From: Peteryoungia wuzhouensis | GTDB lineage: Bacteria; Pseudomonadota; Alphaproteobacteria; Rhizobiales; Rhizobiaceae | Assembly (NCBI RefSeq): GCF_003205195.1 | Contig: NZ_QJRY01000004.1 | Coordinates: forward strand, 372,001 to 436,000 | Direction: 5' to 3' | Length of the DNA: 64,000 nt | In this document: in pieces, positions 42,050 to 51,340 of the stretch | Numbering within the stretch: the first letter of the stretch is position 1 | How the letters are laid out: each line of letters starts with the position of its first letter | Made by a program: the position numbers and the translations under genes | The notes under the pieces: model-generated | Database searches by the model: none | Seen by the model: the letters and a program-made list of their open reading frames with translations, nothing else | Told to the model about the DNA's origin: nothing

Positions 42050-42427
42050 ATGACGAAAGCTCGTATTCAGATCCGTCGTGACGCGGATGCGCTGGCCCAG
42101 GTCGAGGCTATGGCTGAGCGCTTCGTGGATGTGTGGAAGACGGGTAAAGCAGCGCCTCATTCCACGGTTCTGACCTTTTCCTCTCCGGCGCAATTGTTCT
42201 CGATCCTGTCGCCGAAACGGTGGGAGCTCATCGAACGCCTGCAAACGCTCGGGCCGTCCACCATCAGAGGCCTTGCCCGGGCGCTGGAGCGCGATGTGAA
42301 GCGCGTGCATGAGGATGTGGGTGTTCTGGTCGAATGGGGTCTGGTCGAGAAAGACGAGGCTTCCAAGGTGTTCGTGCCTTTCGACGAGATCGAGGCGGAT
42401 TTCGTCTTGCGGGGTGCTGCAGCCTGA
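42050..42427 (+). CDS. HVO_A0114-type winged-helix antitoxin/regulator (TumA-like)
   Basis: A 125-residue DNA-binding protein. The C-terminal winged helix reads LFSILSPKRWELIERLQTLG, TIRGLARALERDVKRVHEDV and WGLVEKDEASKVFVPFDEIEADF, matching the HVO_A0114/TumA family. These are usually the second gene after a TumE-type (DUF6516) toxin. Here the preceding gene is on the opposite strand and the following one is bacA, so it appears to be an orphan antitoxin or a stand-alone regulator. Confidence 0.8.
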   Translation: MTKARIQIRRDADALAQVEAMAERFVDVWKTGKAAPHSTVLTFSSPAQLFSILSPKRWELIERLQTLGPSTIRGLARALERDVKRVHEDVGVLVEWGLVEKDEASKVFVPFDEIEADFVLRGAAA

Positions 42428-42586
42428 CGCGTTCACTCTCGAACGGTCAACCGGCCTATTCTTGCAAACCTGTAATTATTGCGGGGGTAATTCCGCCACA
42501 ATTTGCCGGTGCTGTTGCCGCATCGGAGCCTGTGCCATAGGTTCCGTCTCGATTTGCAGGACTTCTCCCACACGAAGGCTTCCCCC

Positions 42587-43858
42587 GTGTTTCATTCCTT
42601 CTTCCCCCGACCCAAGTTGTTCTTCACATCGGCGGTCATCTTCACCTTCGTCTGCGTTCTCGCCTGGTACTTCGCGGTACAAGGCTTCGGCAACAGCCTG
42701 GGTTATGTCCATCCCGAGACCGAGCCTTTCGATTTGAGCTTCTTCGCTCTGCCGTCGAACCTGTTCTTCTACGCCTACTTCCTTCTGTGCATGTTGGCTT
42801 TTGGTGGGGTCTGGACGATCCTGGCCAAGGATCACCCCTGGAAGATCTGGTCGATCTGGGGATCGCTGTTCATTATCGCTGCGGTCTATTTCGGCGTTCA
42901 GGTGTCGGTCGTCATCAACAATTTCCGCCGCCCCTTCGGCGATTTGCTGCAGAATGCGCTGTCGAAGCAGCCCGGCATCACCGTCTGGGATTTCTACAGC
43001 CTGCAGATCGTCTTCGCGAAGATCGTCTTTGTCAGCATGGCGATTTCGATCGTGACCGACTTCTTCACCAGCCACTATATCTTCCGCTGGCGAACGGCGA
43101 TGAACAACTTCTACATGTCGAAATGGGAGAAGGTCCGGCACATCGAGGGTGCGTCGCAGCGTGTGCAGGAAGACACGATGCGGTTCTCCTCGACACTTGA
43201 GGGGCTGGGCATCTCGCTGATCAATGCGGTGATGACGCTGATCGTCTTCCTGCCGATCCTGTTTTCGCTGTCGGGTTACGTCAGCGAGCTGCCGATCATT
43301 GGCGAAGTGCCGCATGCGCTTTTCTGGCTGGCGATCTTCTGGTCGGCCTTCGGCACTGTCTTGCTGGCCGTTGCCGGTATCAGGCTGCCGGGCCTCAACT
43401 TCCGCAACCAGCGTGTGGAAGCTGCCTACCGCAAGGAACTGGTCTACGGCGAGGATCATGCCGATCGCGCCCAACCCGCCACGGTGAAGGAACTCTACAA
43501 CAACGTCCGCACCAACTATTTCACGCTCTACTTCCACTACCTCTATTTCAATGTCGCCCGCTATTTCTACATGCAGGCGGACGCGATTTTCCTCCTGATC
43601 GTGCTCGTGCCGACCATTGTCGCCGGCAAGATCACCTACGGTATCTACCAGCAGATCGCGACCGCCTTCGGACAGGTGTCGAATTCGTTCCAGTATCTGG
43701 TCAATTCCTGGACGACGATCATCGAGCTTCTGTCGATCCACAAGCGCCTCAAGGCTTTCGAGGCGGCGATCGACGACGAACCGCTGCCGGAGATCGACCA
43801 GCGCTACCTGGAGCGTGAGGCCGCAGAAGGCGAGATTGCTGCAGACCGGCCGACCTGA
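42587..43858 (+). CDS. bacA: BacA/SbmA-family peptide antibiotic transporter
   Basis: A 423-residue inner-membrane protein with about seven helices. It imports peptides such as bleomycin, Bac7 and, in rhizobia, plant NCR peptides, and affects very-long-chain fatty acid content of lipid A. Family segments are HSFFPRPKLFFTSAV, RPFGDLLQNALSKQPGITVWDFY, FRWRTAMNNFYMSKWEKVRHIEGASQRVQED (read in parts) and LNFRNQRVEAAYRKELVYGEDH. The start GTG at 42587 gives the usual N-terminus (xFxSFFPxPKLFF). A strong terminator follows. Confidence 0.94.
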   Translation: MFHSFFPRPKLFFTSAVIFTFVCVLAWYFAVQGFGNSLGYVHPETEPFDLSFFALPSNLFFYAYFLLCMLAFGGVWTILAKDHPWKIWSIWGSLFIIAAVYFGVQVSVVINNFRRPFGDLLQNALSKQPGITVWDFYSLQIVFAKIVFVSMAISIVTDFFTSHYIFRWRTAMNNFYMSKWEKVRHIEGASQRVQEDTMRFSSTLEGLGISLINAVMTLIVFLPILFSLSGYVSELPIIGEVPHALFWLAIFWSAFGTVLLAVAGIRLPGLNFRNQRVEAAYRKELVYGEDHADRAQPATVKELYNNVRTNYFTLYFHYLYFNVARYFYMQADAIFLLIVLVPTIVAGKITYGIYQQIATAFGQVSNSFQYLVNSWTTIIELLSIHKRLKAFEAAIDDEPLPEIDQRYLEREAAEGEIAADRPT

Positions 43859-43884
43859 GCCGATTGCCGGAGAAAGAAATGAAC

Positions 43885-43915
43885 AAGGCCGCGCCGGGCA
43901 ACCGGCGCGGCCTTT
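43885..43915 (+). terminator. Strong rho-independent terminator after bacA
   Basis: A 10-base GC stem GCCGCGCCGG / CCGGCGCGGC with loop GCAA, flanked by AAG and CTTTT. The AAGG arm on the other side makes it potentially bidirectional for the convergent deacetylase gene. Confidence 0.85.
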
Positions 43916-43937
43916 TGCTGTCCCGTTGATCGACCGA

Positions 43938-44954
43938 TCACATAGCGCCCGTGCCAGCGGCCGCGCCGCCCTTGGTGCCCAGCATCTCCAGCGCCTCCGA
44001 ATAGGTGACGCAGGCGACGTCGGGCTTCGGACAGACCTCGGCCACCAGCCGCTCCATCGCCGCCCAATAGGCGCCGCCGTTCATCGTCACGAAGTGCAGG
44101 CCGATCTGCAGCGGCATGCGCTCCCCGTTGTACTGGGTCTCGAAAGCGGTCTTGAACGCCTTGTAGCTGCGCTCGGCGAATTCGTCGCCCTTCGACGGGT
44201 GGTCGATGCCGCCGGAATGGCGGATGAAGAGGTTGTAGTCCATGGCGATGATGCGGCGGTTTTCGGGACCTTCCGGGATCAGCGGCAGGCCGAAGCGGAT
44301 CAGCCCCTCCTCCTTGCGCGGCGGGGCGGGGTCATGGGTCACCAGGCTCGCATCGTAGCGATAGCCGTGCTCGCGTTCGGCCTCGTAAAGGCTGTCGGGA
44401 GCCGAGAGATAGGGCGCGCGAAAACCGGTGATGCCTGATTGGACGAAGTCCGCCCAGCCCTTTGGCTCGCGGTCGGACAGGCCGTTGTCCTTCCAGGCGC
44501 CGGCGAGCACGCGGTCAAAGCTTTGAAATTCCGTTAGCCACTGGTCTTTTGTCCAGTCCTTGCCGTCGAAATGGCCACAGGTGTGGCTGGCGATCTCGTG
44601 GCCTTCGTTGTGCGCGCTCCAGATGTTGTCGAGCCGCGCCCCGACCTCGTCCACCGTCTGGGCAAAGCCGATATTGGAGCGCCCGGCCTTGATGCCCGGC
44701 GCCTTGTAATCGCTCGCGCGGCCCCTCGGGATCAGCGTCGCGCAGGAGAGGAAATAGGTGAAATGGGCATTCGCCCGCCTCGCGATATCGCGGCTGCGTT
44801 TCCAGAGCATGTTGTCGTGCGCGCCGTCGAAGGAGATCATCAGGATCTGTTTCGGCTTCGCGTCGCCTGCACCTTTTGCCGCAGGGGCCGGGTCTTCCGC
44901 AAGGGCGGTCGTCGCCATCAGGGCAAGGGAAACGGCGGTCAGGGAACGAAACAT
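43938..44954 (-). CDS. Secreted polysaccharide deacetylase-family protein
   Basis: A 338-residue protein with a signal peptide (1-19, ending ALAEDP) and a NodB-like deacetylase fold: ILMISFDGAHDNMLW (catalytic/metal Asp), HFTYFLSC, the metal-binding HEIASHTCGHFDG, GFRAPYLSAPDSLY and QIGLHFVTMNGG. It probably acts on a cell-envelope or exported sugar polymer in the periplasm. The start MFRSLTAVS at 44954 is chosen for the signal peptide. It is divergent from nnrU. Confidence 0.87.
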   Translation of the reverse strand: MFRSLTAVSLALMATTALAEDPAPAAKGAGDAKPKQILMISFDGAHDNMLWKRSRDIARRANAHFTYFLSCATLIPRGRASDYKAPGIKAGRSNIGFAQTVDEVGARLDNIWSAHNEGHEIASHTCGHFDGKDWTKDQWLTEFQSFDRVLAGAWKDNGLSDREPKGWADFVQSGITGFRAPYLSAPDSLYEAEREHGYRYDASLVTHDPAPPRKEEGLIRFGLPLIPEGPENRRIIAMDYNLFIRHSGGIDHPSKGDEFAERSYKAFKTAFETQYNGERMPLQIGLHFVTMNGGAYWAAMERLVAEVCPKPDVACVTYSEALEMLGTKGGAAAGTGAM

Positions 44955-45083
44955 CGGCAAACACCCGGAAATCAAATGGGGTGTCTGCGTCCCATCCAAA
45001 TGCGGCGAAGCTTTGAACGCGCTGGATATTCGTGGCCGAGACCAGTAAGGCTTTCAGCAATTCGACTTGAAAGGTCCCGCCCC

Positions 45084-45662
45084 ATGACGCTCCTCATCCT
45101 CGGCATCATCCTGTTTCTCGCAACCCATCTCATCCGCGTCGTCGCACCGGGCTTTCGCCTGTCGATGATCGAGCGCTTCGGGCTGATGGGCTGGCGGGTG
45201 ATCAATTCGGTGCTCAGTCTCGTGTCGCTGGTCGTGCTGATCTGGGGTTATGCCACGGCGCCGGTCGTCAATGTCTGGTTCCCGCCCATGGGCATGAACC
45301 ACCTCACCATCACGCTGATGCTGATCGCCACTATCTGTCTGGTCGCCGGCTTCCTGCCGGCCGGGCATATTGCGACGAAGACGAAACATCCGATCGTGCT
45401 CGCCATCAAGATCTGGGCGGCAGCCCATCTGATCGCCAATGGCGATCTTGCCTCGATCCTGCTGTTCGGCGCACTGCTTGCCTGGGGTGTCGTGCTTCGC
45501 ATCAGCTACAAGCGCCGCCTGCGGGCCGGCGACCTCGTGCTGCGTCCGTTCGTTTCGGCCCGCTTCGACGCCATCGCGGTGGTCCTCGGCCTCGTCGTCT
45601 GGGCGCTCATCACCTTCAAGCTGCACGAGTTGTTGATCGGGGTCGCACCGCTGCCGATGTGA
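45084..45662 (+). CDS. nnrU: NnrU family membrane protein
   Basis: A 192-residue protein with about six membrane helices matching the NnrU family: opening TLLILGIILFLATHLIRVVAP, middle GMNHLTITLMLIATICLVAG, HPIVLAIKIWAAAHLIANGD, and the ending ALITFKLHELLIGVAPLPM (quoted in parts). NnrU is related to heme/NO-metabolism membrane proteins and to plant Z-ISO. No denitrification genes are nearby, so the role here is uncertain. Confidence 0.87.
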   Translation: MTLLILGIILFLATHLIRVVAPGFRLSMIERFGLMGWRVINSVLSLVSLVVLIWGYATAPVVNVWFPPMGMNHLTITLMLIATICLVAGFLPAGHIATKTKHPIVLAIKIWAAAHLIANGDLASILLFGALLAWGVVLRISYKRRLRAGDLVLRPFVSARFDAIAVVLGLVVWALITFKLHELLIGVAPLPM

Positions 45663-45769
45663 ACGCCCAGGGCATTTGGCGGTTTTCCCCTTACAAGCGC
45701 GCAAAAATCGGCTAGAAGGCCGCTCACGCATGAGATTGCATGGAAAGGCCGGCACTGCCGGGGGTATGA

Positions 45770-46441
45770 ATGGTTGACCAGAACGACAGCTTTATCCGCG
45801 AAGTCAACGAAGAGCTTCGCTCCGATCAGGTGCGCAATGCCTGGAAGCGCTACAGCCGCATCATCATCGGCGTCGCAGCCCTGATCGTCGTCGGCACGGC
45901 TGGCCATCGGCTGTGGGATCACTGGGACACGACCCAGGCGTCGGGCGCCGGCGACCAGTTCCTCGCTGCCTTGAAGCTCGCCGACGAAGGCAAGCGCGAC
46001 GAGGCGGAAGCCGCGTTGCAGGCGCTGGAGAAGGATGGCTATGGCGCCTATGGCGTTCTGGCGCGGTTCCGGGGTGCCTCGGTCTTCGCCGAAAAGGGCG
46101 ATCCGGCAGCGGCGATTGCCGCGTTCAAGGCGATCGGCGACGACCAGAGCGTGCCGGAAGCCGTGCGCAATGCCGCCCGCGTTCGCGCTGCCTGGCTGAT
46201 GGTCGACAACGGCACCTATGAGCAGGTCTCGGCGGAGGTCGAAGCCATGGCGACGCCGGCCAATGCCATGCGCCACGCTGCCCGCGAAGCGCTCGGTCTT
46301 GCCGCCTACAAGGCCGGCGACATGGTGCGCGCCCGCGAATGGTTCGAGCAGATCACAGAAGACGCGGAAACCCCGCGCAACACGTCGGCCCGCGCCCAGA
46401 TGCTGCTCGACAACATCAAGGCCTCCGGCAAGGCGCCGTAA
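45770..46441 (+). CDS. YfgM-like TPR membrane protein (DUF2133)
   Basis: A 223-residue inner-membrane protein: a cytoplasmic N-terminus (VDQNDSFIREVNEELRSDQ), one helix (about 31-47), then periplasmic tetratricopeptide-like helices (for example LKLADEGKRDEAEAALQAL and AAREALGLAAYKAGDMVRAREWF). It resembles the YfgM/TPR_21 family of SecYEG-associated chaperones. It sits 36 bases before der, as yfgM does near der in enterobacteria, but bamB is not between them here. Confidence 0.85.
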   Translation: MVDQNDSFIREVNEELRSDQVRNAWKRYSRIIIGVAALIVVGTAGHRLWDHWDTTQASGAGDQFLAALKLADEGKRDEAEAALQALEKDGYGAYGVLARFRGASVFAEKGDPAAAIAAFKAIGDDQSVPEAVRNAARVRAAWLMVDNGTYEQVSAEVEAMATPANAMRHAAREALGLAAYKAGDMVRAREWFEQITEDAETPRNTSARAQMLLDNIKASGKAP

Positions 46442-46477
46442 CAACAAGGCCTCCAAGGGCCGGAAAGCTAGTGTTCC

Positions 46478-47899
46478 ATGAGTTTCACCGTTGCCATCGT
46501 CGGTCGTCCGAATGTCGGCAAATCCACGCTTTTCAACCGTCTGGTTGGCAAGAAGCTGGCGCTCGTCGATGACACACCGGGTGTGACCCGCGACCGTCGC
46601 CCCGGTGACGCCAAGCTCGTGGACCTGCGCTTCACCATCATCGACACGGCCGGTCTCGAAGAGGCCGGCCCCGAGACGCTCGAAGGCCGCATGCGCGCCC
46701 AGACGGAGGCCGCAATCGAAGAAGCGGATCTGTCGCTCTTCGTCGTCGATGCGAAATACGGCCTGACGCCGGTCGACCAGTCACTGGCGGAGATGCTGCG
46801 CCGGCGCGGCAAGCCGGTTGTGCTTGTTGCCAACAAGTCGGAAGCGCGTGGTTCCGATTCCGGCTTCTACGATGCCTATACGCTCGGTCTCGGCGAACCC
46901 GTTCCGATCTCTGCCGAACATGGCCAGGGCATGATCGACCTTCGCGATGCCATCGTCGAGGCGATCGGCGAGGATCGCGCGTTTCCGGAGCCGGACGACG
47001 AAGCCGAAACCGACATTCTCTTGCCGCAGGATGACGACCTCGACGACGACGAGGCCGAACCCGAATATGACGACAGCAAGCCGCTGCGCGTCGCGATCGT
47101 CGGACGACCCAATGCCGGCAAGTCGACGCTGATCAACCGCTTCCTCGGCGAAGACCGTCTTCTGACCGGACCCGAGGCCGGGATCACCCGCGATTCGATC
47201 TCGGTCGAATGGGACTGGCGCGGCCGCACCATCAAGATGTTCGATACTGCCGGCATGCGGCGCAAGGCACGGGTGCAGGAGAAGCTCGAGAAGCTCTCGG
47301 TGGCCGATACCCTGCGCGCGGTGCGGTTTGCCGAGACGGTGGTCATCGTGTTCGATGCGACCATTCCGTTCGAGAAGCAGGATCTGCAGATCGTCGATTT
47401 CGTGCTTCGCGAGGGGCGGGCCGCCGTGCTCGCCTTCAACAAGTGGGATCTCGTCGAGGACCAGCAGGCGGTTCTGGCGGATCTGCGCGAAAAGACCGAA
47501 CGTCTGTTGCCGCAGGCCCGCGGCATCCGTGCCGTGCCGATCTCCGGCCAGACCGGTTACGGCCTCGACAAGCTGATGCAGAACATCATCGACACCGACA
47601 TGGTGTGGAACAAGCGCATCTCGACGGCGAAGCTCAACCGCTGGCTCGACGCGGTTACGACCCAGCACCCGCCGCCGGCGGTTTCGGGTCGCCGCCTGAA
47701 GCTGAAATACATGACGCAGGTGAAGGCCCGCCCGCCGGCCTTCATGATCTCCTGCACGCGGCCTGACGCCCTGCCGGAAAGCTATGTGCGCTACCTGACC
47801 AATGGTCTGCGCGCCGACTTCCAGATGCCCGGCGTGCCGATCCGCATTCATTTCAAGGCGGGTGAAAATCCGTTCGAAGGCCGCAAGCGCAGGCGCTGA
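46478..47899 (+). CDS. der: Ribosome biogenesis GTPase Der (EngA)
   Basis: A 473-residue protein with two tandem G domains and a KH-like C-terminal domain; it is needed for 50S subunit assembly. G domain 1 has [22 protein letters not shown] and NKSE; G domain 2 starts about residue 205 with [24 protein letters not shown] and NKWD. The acidic linker between them (about 165-200) is unusually rich in Asp and Glu. The C-terminal KH domain has the [19 protein letters not shown] signature. Confidence 0.97.
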   Translation: MSFTVAIVGRPNVGKSTLFNRLVGKKLALVDDTPGVTRDRRPGDAKLVDLRFTIIDTAGLEEAGPETLEGRMRAQTEAAIEEADLSLFVVDAKYGLTPVDQSLAEMLRRRGKPVVLVANKSEARGSDSGFYDAYTLGLGEPVPISAEHGQGMIDLRDAIVEAIGEDRAFPEPDDEAETDILLPQDDDLDDDEAEPEYDDSKPLRVAIVGRPNAGKSTLINRFLGEDRLLTGPEAGITRDSISVEWDWRGRTIKMFDTAGMRRKARVQEKLEKLSVADTLRAVRFAETVVIVFDATIPFEKQDLQIVDFVLREGRAAVLAFNKWDLVEDQQAVLADLREKTERLLPQARGIRAVPISGQTGYGLDKLMQNIIDTDMVWNKRISTAKLNRWLDAVTTQHPPPAVSGRRLKLKYMTQVKARPPAFMISCTRPDALPESYVRYLTNGLRADFQMPGVPIRIHFKAGENPFEGRKRRR

Positions 47900-47909
47900 C
47901 CGCCCGGCA

Positions 47910-49055
47910 TCAACCGGTGAGGTCGGCCGGCCGCGTGCCGAAACGGCCGCGCAGGCCTCGCTTTCGGCGCTGCTCCTTGGCTTCCACGACATTGTCGAAA
48001 AACTGTTCGGTCGCGGCTTGCCAGGAATAGGTCTCGGCGAGCCTGCGGGCGCTGTCCGGTGAGGCCTGGAGTGCCGCGATGCACGCCACCTGCAGGTCCT
48101 GGTCGAGCGCACCGGCATTGGAGCCTGCGGGGATGATGTCGATCGGTCCCGTGACCGGATAGGCGGCGACGGGCACGCCGGAGGCGAGCGCCTCCAGAAT
48201 GGTATTGCCGAAGGTATCGGTCTTTGAGGGGAAGACGAAGACGTCGGCCTGCGTATAGGCTTCGGCCAGCGCTTCTCCATGCAGCATGCCGGTGAAATGC
48301 ACGTCGGGATAGCGGGCCTGAAGCTCGGCGCGGGCAGGGCCGTCGCCCACCACCACCTTCGATCCGGGAAGATCGAGATCGAGAAAGGCCGGCAGGTTCT
48401 TCTCCACCGCGACACGACCGACGGTCATGAAGATCGGGCGGGCAAGGCCAAAGGGCTTTTCCGCCTTGTCGCGCAGGCGAAACAGGGTGGTGTCGATGCC
48501 GCGGCTCCAGAGACTGAGGTTCTTGATGCCGTGCGCGGTCAGTTCCCGTCGCAGGCTTTCGGTCGCCACCATGCAGGCGCCGCCGCGATTGTGAAACCAG
48601 CGGACATAGGCGTAGAGCCAAGAGAGCGGCAAGGGCAGGCGGGCTGCAACATATTCCGGGAAGCGGGTGTGATAGGTCGTCGAGAAGGCGCGCTTGTTGC
48701 GCAGGCACCAGCGCCTGGCCATCAGGCCGAGCGGCCCTTCGGTGGCAATATGCACATAATCCGGCTGCTGTGCTTCGATCATCCGGCCGATCCGGGCCGG
48801 GGTTACCAGCGACAGGCGGATTTCCGGATAGGTCGGCATGGGCGCGCTGCGGAACGGCTCGGGCGTGATCATGGAGACCTCGACGCCCATCTTCTTCAGT
48901 TCGCGATTGGTGGTCTCGATCGAGCGGACGACGCCGTTGACCTGCGGGTGCCAGGCATCGGTGACGATGGTCAGCCGTGTCGGAGGAGGGCCGGGCAGCG
49001 AGGGACTGGGCAACGGGGTGCTGGGCATGCGGCGGTTGCTCGATTCCGGAATCAC
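47910..49055 (-). CDS. Glycosyltransferase family 4 protein
   Basis: A 381-residue GT-B fold glycosyltransferase. The N-terminal domain has LTIVTDAWHPQVNGVVRSI and TYHTRFPEYVAAR. The C-terminal domain has IFMTVGRVAVEKNLPAFLDL, the nucleotide-sugar segment VVVGDGPARAELQARYPDVHFTG (quoted in parts) and the EX7E-like FPSKTDTFGNTILEALASGVPVAA. Similar rhizobial proteins make glycolipids or envelope sugars; the donor is not assignable. The start is uncertain: GTG at 49055 or ATG at 49028. Confidence 0.87.
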   Translation of the reverse strand: MIPESSNRRMPSTPLPSPSLPGPPPTRLTIVTDAWHPQVNGVVRSIETTNRELKKMGVEVSMITPEPFRSAPMPTYPEIRLSLVTPARIGRMIEAQQPDYVHIATEGPLGLMARRWCLRNKRAFSTTYHTRFPEYVAARLPLPLSWLYAYVRWFHNRGGACMVATESLRRELTAHGIKNLSLWSRGIDTTLFRLRDKAEKPFGLARPIFMTVGRVAVEKNLPAFLDLDLPGSKVVVGDGPARAELQARYPDVHFTGMLHGEALAEAYTQADVFVFPSKTDTFGNTILEALASGVPVAAYPVTGPIDIIPAGSNAGALDQDLQVACIAALQASPDSARRLAETYSWQAATEQFFDNVVEAKEQRRKRGLRGRFGTRPADLTG

Positions 49056-49213
49056 CCCATGAATCTGGCGTTCATCCTGTGCGTGTCATCACCAGGTCTT
49101 ATGCGACGGGAACATTACAGCCAGATGTCAGTCTAGCAGGGGGTGCGTTTGACATTCGGCCCGCAAGCGGGTTGCCTGAACCCTATCCCTGATTCCAGCC
49201 AGAGGACGTGCCC

Positions 49214-50872
49214 ATGACCAAAGCCGCCGCCAAACCCTACCAGACGACGTCTTCGAACTGGTGGCGGGGTGCCGTGATCTACCAGGTCTATCCACGCTCC
49301 TTCCAGGACACCAACGGCGATGGTATCGGGGACATCAAGGGTATCATCGAGCGGCTACCCTATATCGCCGCGCTCGGCGTCGATGCCATCTGGCTGTCGC
49401 CTTTCTTCACCTCGCCGCAGGCAGATATGGGCTACGACGTGTCCGATTACTGCGACGTCGATCCGATGTTCGGCACGCTCGCCGATTTCGATGCGATGAT
49501 GAAGGAGGCGAAACGCCTCGGCCTCAAGGTCATCATCGACCAGGTGATCTCGCATACCTCCGACCAGCATCCCTGGTTCAAGGAAAGCCGCACGAGCCGT
49601 GACAATGCAAAAGCCGACTGGTTCGTCTGGGCGGCCGCCAAGCCCGACGGGACGGCGCCGAACAACTGGCTCTCGGTCTTCGGTGGTCCCGCCTGGGAAT
49701 GGGACGGGGTGCGCAAGCAGTATTACATGCACAACTTTCTGACCTCCCAGCCGGATCTCAACTTCCACAATCGCGAGGTTCAGGATGCCGTGCTCGACGC
49801 GGTGAAGTTCTGGCTCGACCGTGGCGTCGACGGGTTCCGGCTCGATACCGTGAACTATTATTTCCACGACAAGGAGCTCCGGGACAATCCGCCGCACGCC
49901 CCCGACAGCGACGATGCGGGCCTCGATGCCCCCGACGTCAATCCCTATGGCATGCAGAGCCATCTGCACGACAAGACGCAGCCGGAGAATATCGAGTTCC
50001 TCAAGCGGTTCCGCGCGCTGCTCGATCAATATCCTGATCGGACCACGGTGGGTGAGGTCGGCGACGGGGCGCGTTCGCTGAAGACCGTGGCGGCCTATAC
50101 GTCCGGCGGCGACAAGCTGCATATGTGTTACACCTTCGACCTGCTGGGGCCGGATTTCACCCCGAGCCATATCCGCCACTGTGTCGAGAGCTTCCAGAAA
50201 CAGGTGAAGGACGGCTGGGTCTGCTGGGCCTTTTCCAACCATGACGTGACGCGTCATGTCAGTCGCTTCATGCACAAGCCGGAAGAGCGGGAGGCGGTGG
50301 CAAAGTTGGCGGCAAGCGTGCTCGCCACCCTGCGCGGCTCGATCTGCCTCTATCAGGGCGAAGAGCTCGGCATGCCCGAGGCGGAGCTTGCCTTCGAGGA
50401 TCTCCGCGACCCCTATGGCATCCGCTTCTGGCCGGCCTTCAAGGGCCGTGACGGATGCCGCACGCCGATGGTCTGGGAGAAGGGCAAGAAGCAGGCGGGC
50501 TTCTCTGCGGGAAAACCCTGGCTGCCTGTGCCGGCGGAGCATGCCGCCCTTGCCGTCGACGCCCAGGAAAAGGACGAGGCCTCTGTGCTCGCCCATTACC
50601 GCGCCACGCTTGCCTTTCGCAAGATGCACCCGGCGCTGCTCGATGGCGAGATGCATTTCCTCGCGACCAATGAGGATGTGCTCGCCTTCACCCGCAAGAA
50701 GGGTGACGAGCAGATGCTCTTCGTCTTCAACCTGCGCCGTGGGCCGCAGGAGATCGCCGTGCCGCATGGCATGACCATCCGCGAGGCGGTCCCCATGCCG
50801 GGGCTTGGTGGATATGTCGCCGATGGCGAGATCCACCTCGGATCGCTCGACGGGTTCTGTGCGCGGGTGTGA
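49214..50872 (+). CDS. aglA: Alpha-glucosidase, GH13 family
   Basis: A 552-residue cytoplasmic glycoside hydrolase cleaving alpha-glucosides such as sucrose, trehalose or maltose. The GH13 regions are in order: WWRGAVIYQVYPRSFQDTNGDG, AIWLSPFFTSPQADMGYDV, the nucleophile Asp in DGFRLDTVNYY, the acid/base Glu in TTVGEVGDG, and the transition-state stabiliser in AFSNHDVTRH. ATG at 49214 follows AGAGGA. In other rhizobia aglA is in an aglEFGAK transport operon; here no ABC transporter adjoins it, so it stands alone. Confidence 0.92.
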   Translation: MTKAAAKPYQTTSSNWWRGAVIYQVYPRSFQDTNGDGIGDIKGIIERLPYIAALGVDAIWLSPFFTSPQADMGYDVSDYCDVDPMFGTLADFDAMMKEAKRLGLKVIIDQVISHTSDQHPWFKESRTSRDNAKADWFVWAAAKPDGTAPNNWLSVFGGPAWEWDGVRKQYYMHNFLTSQPDLNFHNREVQDAVLDAVKFWLDRGVDGFRLDTVNYYFHDKELRDNPPHAPDSDDAGLDAPDVNPYGMQSHLHDKTQPENIEFLKRFRALLDQYPDRTTVGEVGDGARSLKTVAAYTSGGDKLHMCYTFDLLGPDFTPSHIRHCVESFQKQVKDGWVCWAFSNHDVTRHVSRFMHKPEEREAVAKLAASVLATLRGSICLYQGEELGMPEAELAFEDLRDPYGIRFWPAFKGRDGCRTPMVWEKGKKQAGFSAGKPWLPVPAEHAALAVDAQEKDEASVLAHYRATLAFRKMHPALLDGEMHFLATNEDVLAFTRKKGDEQMLFVFNLRRGPQEIAVPHGMTIREAVPMPGLGGYVADGEIHLGSLDGFCARV

Positions 50873-50885
50873 GATAACGGGCACG

Positions 50886-51323
50886 GTGCGGATCGCCTCG
50901 GCACAGGATATGGAAGCCTGGGCGGGGCTGCGTCACAGGCTGTGGCCGGACCTCTCCCTCGACGGGCACCGCGCCGAGATCGCGGCTGCCTTGGCCAAGC
51001 CCGACAGGCTGGTCGCCTTTCTCTGTATCGGGCCGGCCGGTGAGGCCCTCGGGCTTGCCGAGGCCAGCCTGCGCTCGGATTATGTGAATGGCTGCGAGAC
51101 CACACCGGTTGCCTTTCTCGAGGGCATCATCGTTGACCCCTCGGCACGCCGCTCCGGCATTGCCGCATCCCTCGTCATGGCTGTGTGCGACTGGGCTCGT
51201 GGGCTCGGCATCAGGGAAATCGCGTCGGATGCCGAACTCGACAATGCGGCGTCCCACGCCATGCATGCGGCCCTCGGCTTTGCGGAAACCGAGCGGGTCA
51301 TTTATTTCCGCAAGCGTCTCTGA
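50886..51323 (+). CDS. GNAT acetyltransferase, aminoglycoside 6'-N-acetyltransferase-like
   Basis: A 145-residue GNAT protein. The opening VRIASAQDMEAWAGLRHRLWPD closely resembles AAC(6')-I enzymes, as do GPAGEALGLAEASLRSDYVNGCETTPVAFLEGI (quoted as two adjoining segments in family order), the acetyl-CoA loop ARRSGIAASLV, and the ending HAALGFAETERVIYFRK. GTG at 50886 gives the usual family N-terminus and length. It follows aglA by 13 bases. Acetylation of aminoglycosides is possible but unproved; chromosomal relatives may have other amine substrates. Confidence 0.82.
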   Translation: MRIASAQDMEAWAGLRHRLWPDLSLDGHRAEIAAALAKPDRLVAFLCIGPAGEALGLAEASLRSDYVNGCETTPVAFLEGIIVDPSARRSGIAASLVMAVCDWARGLGIREIASDAELDNAASHAMHAALGFAETERVIYFRKRL

Positions 51324-51340
51324 CCGGCTGGACCGCCTTG

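Noticed and set aside
44571..45083. A 171-residue extension of nnrU
   Set aside because: It lies antisense to the deacetylase gene, and NnrU proteins are about 190 residues.
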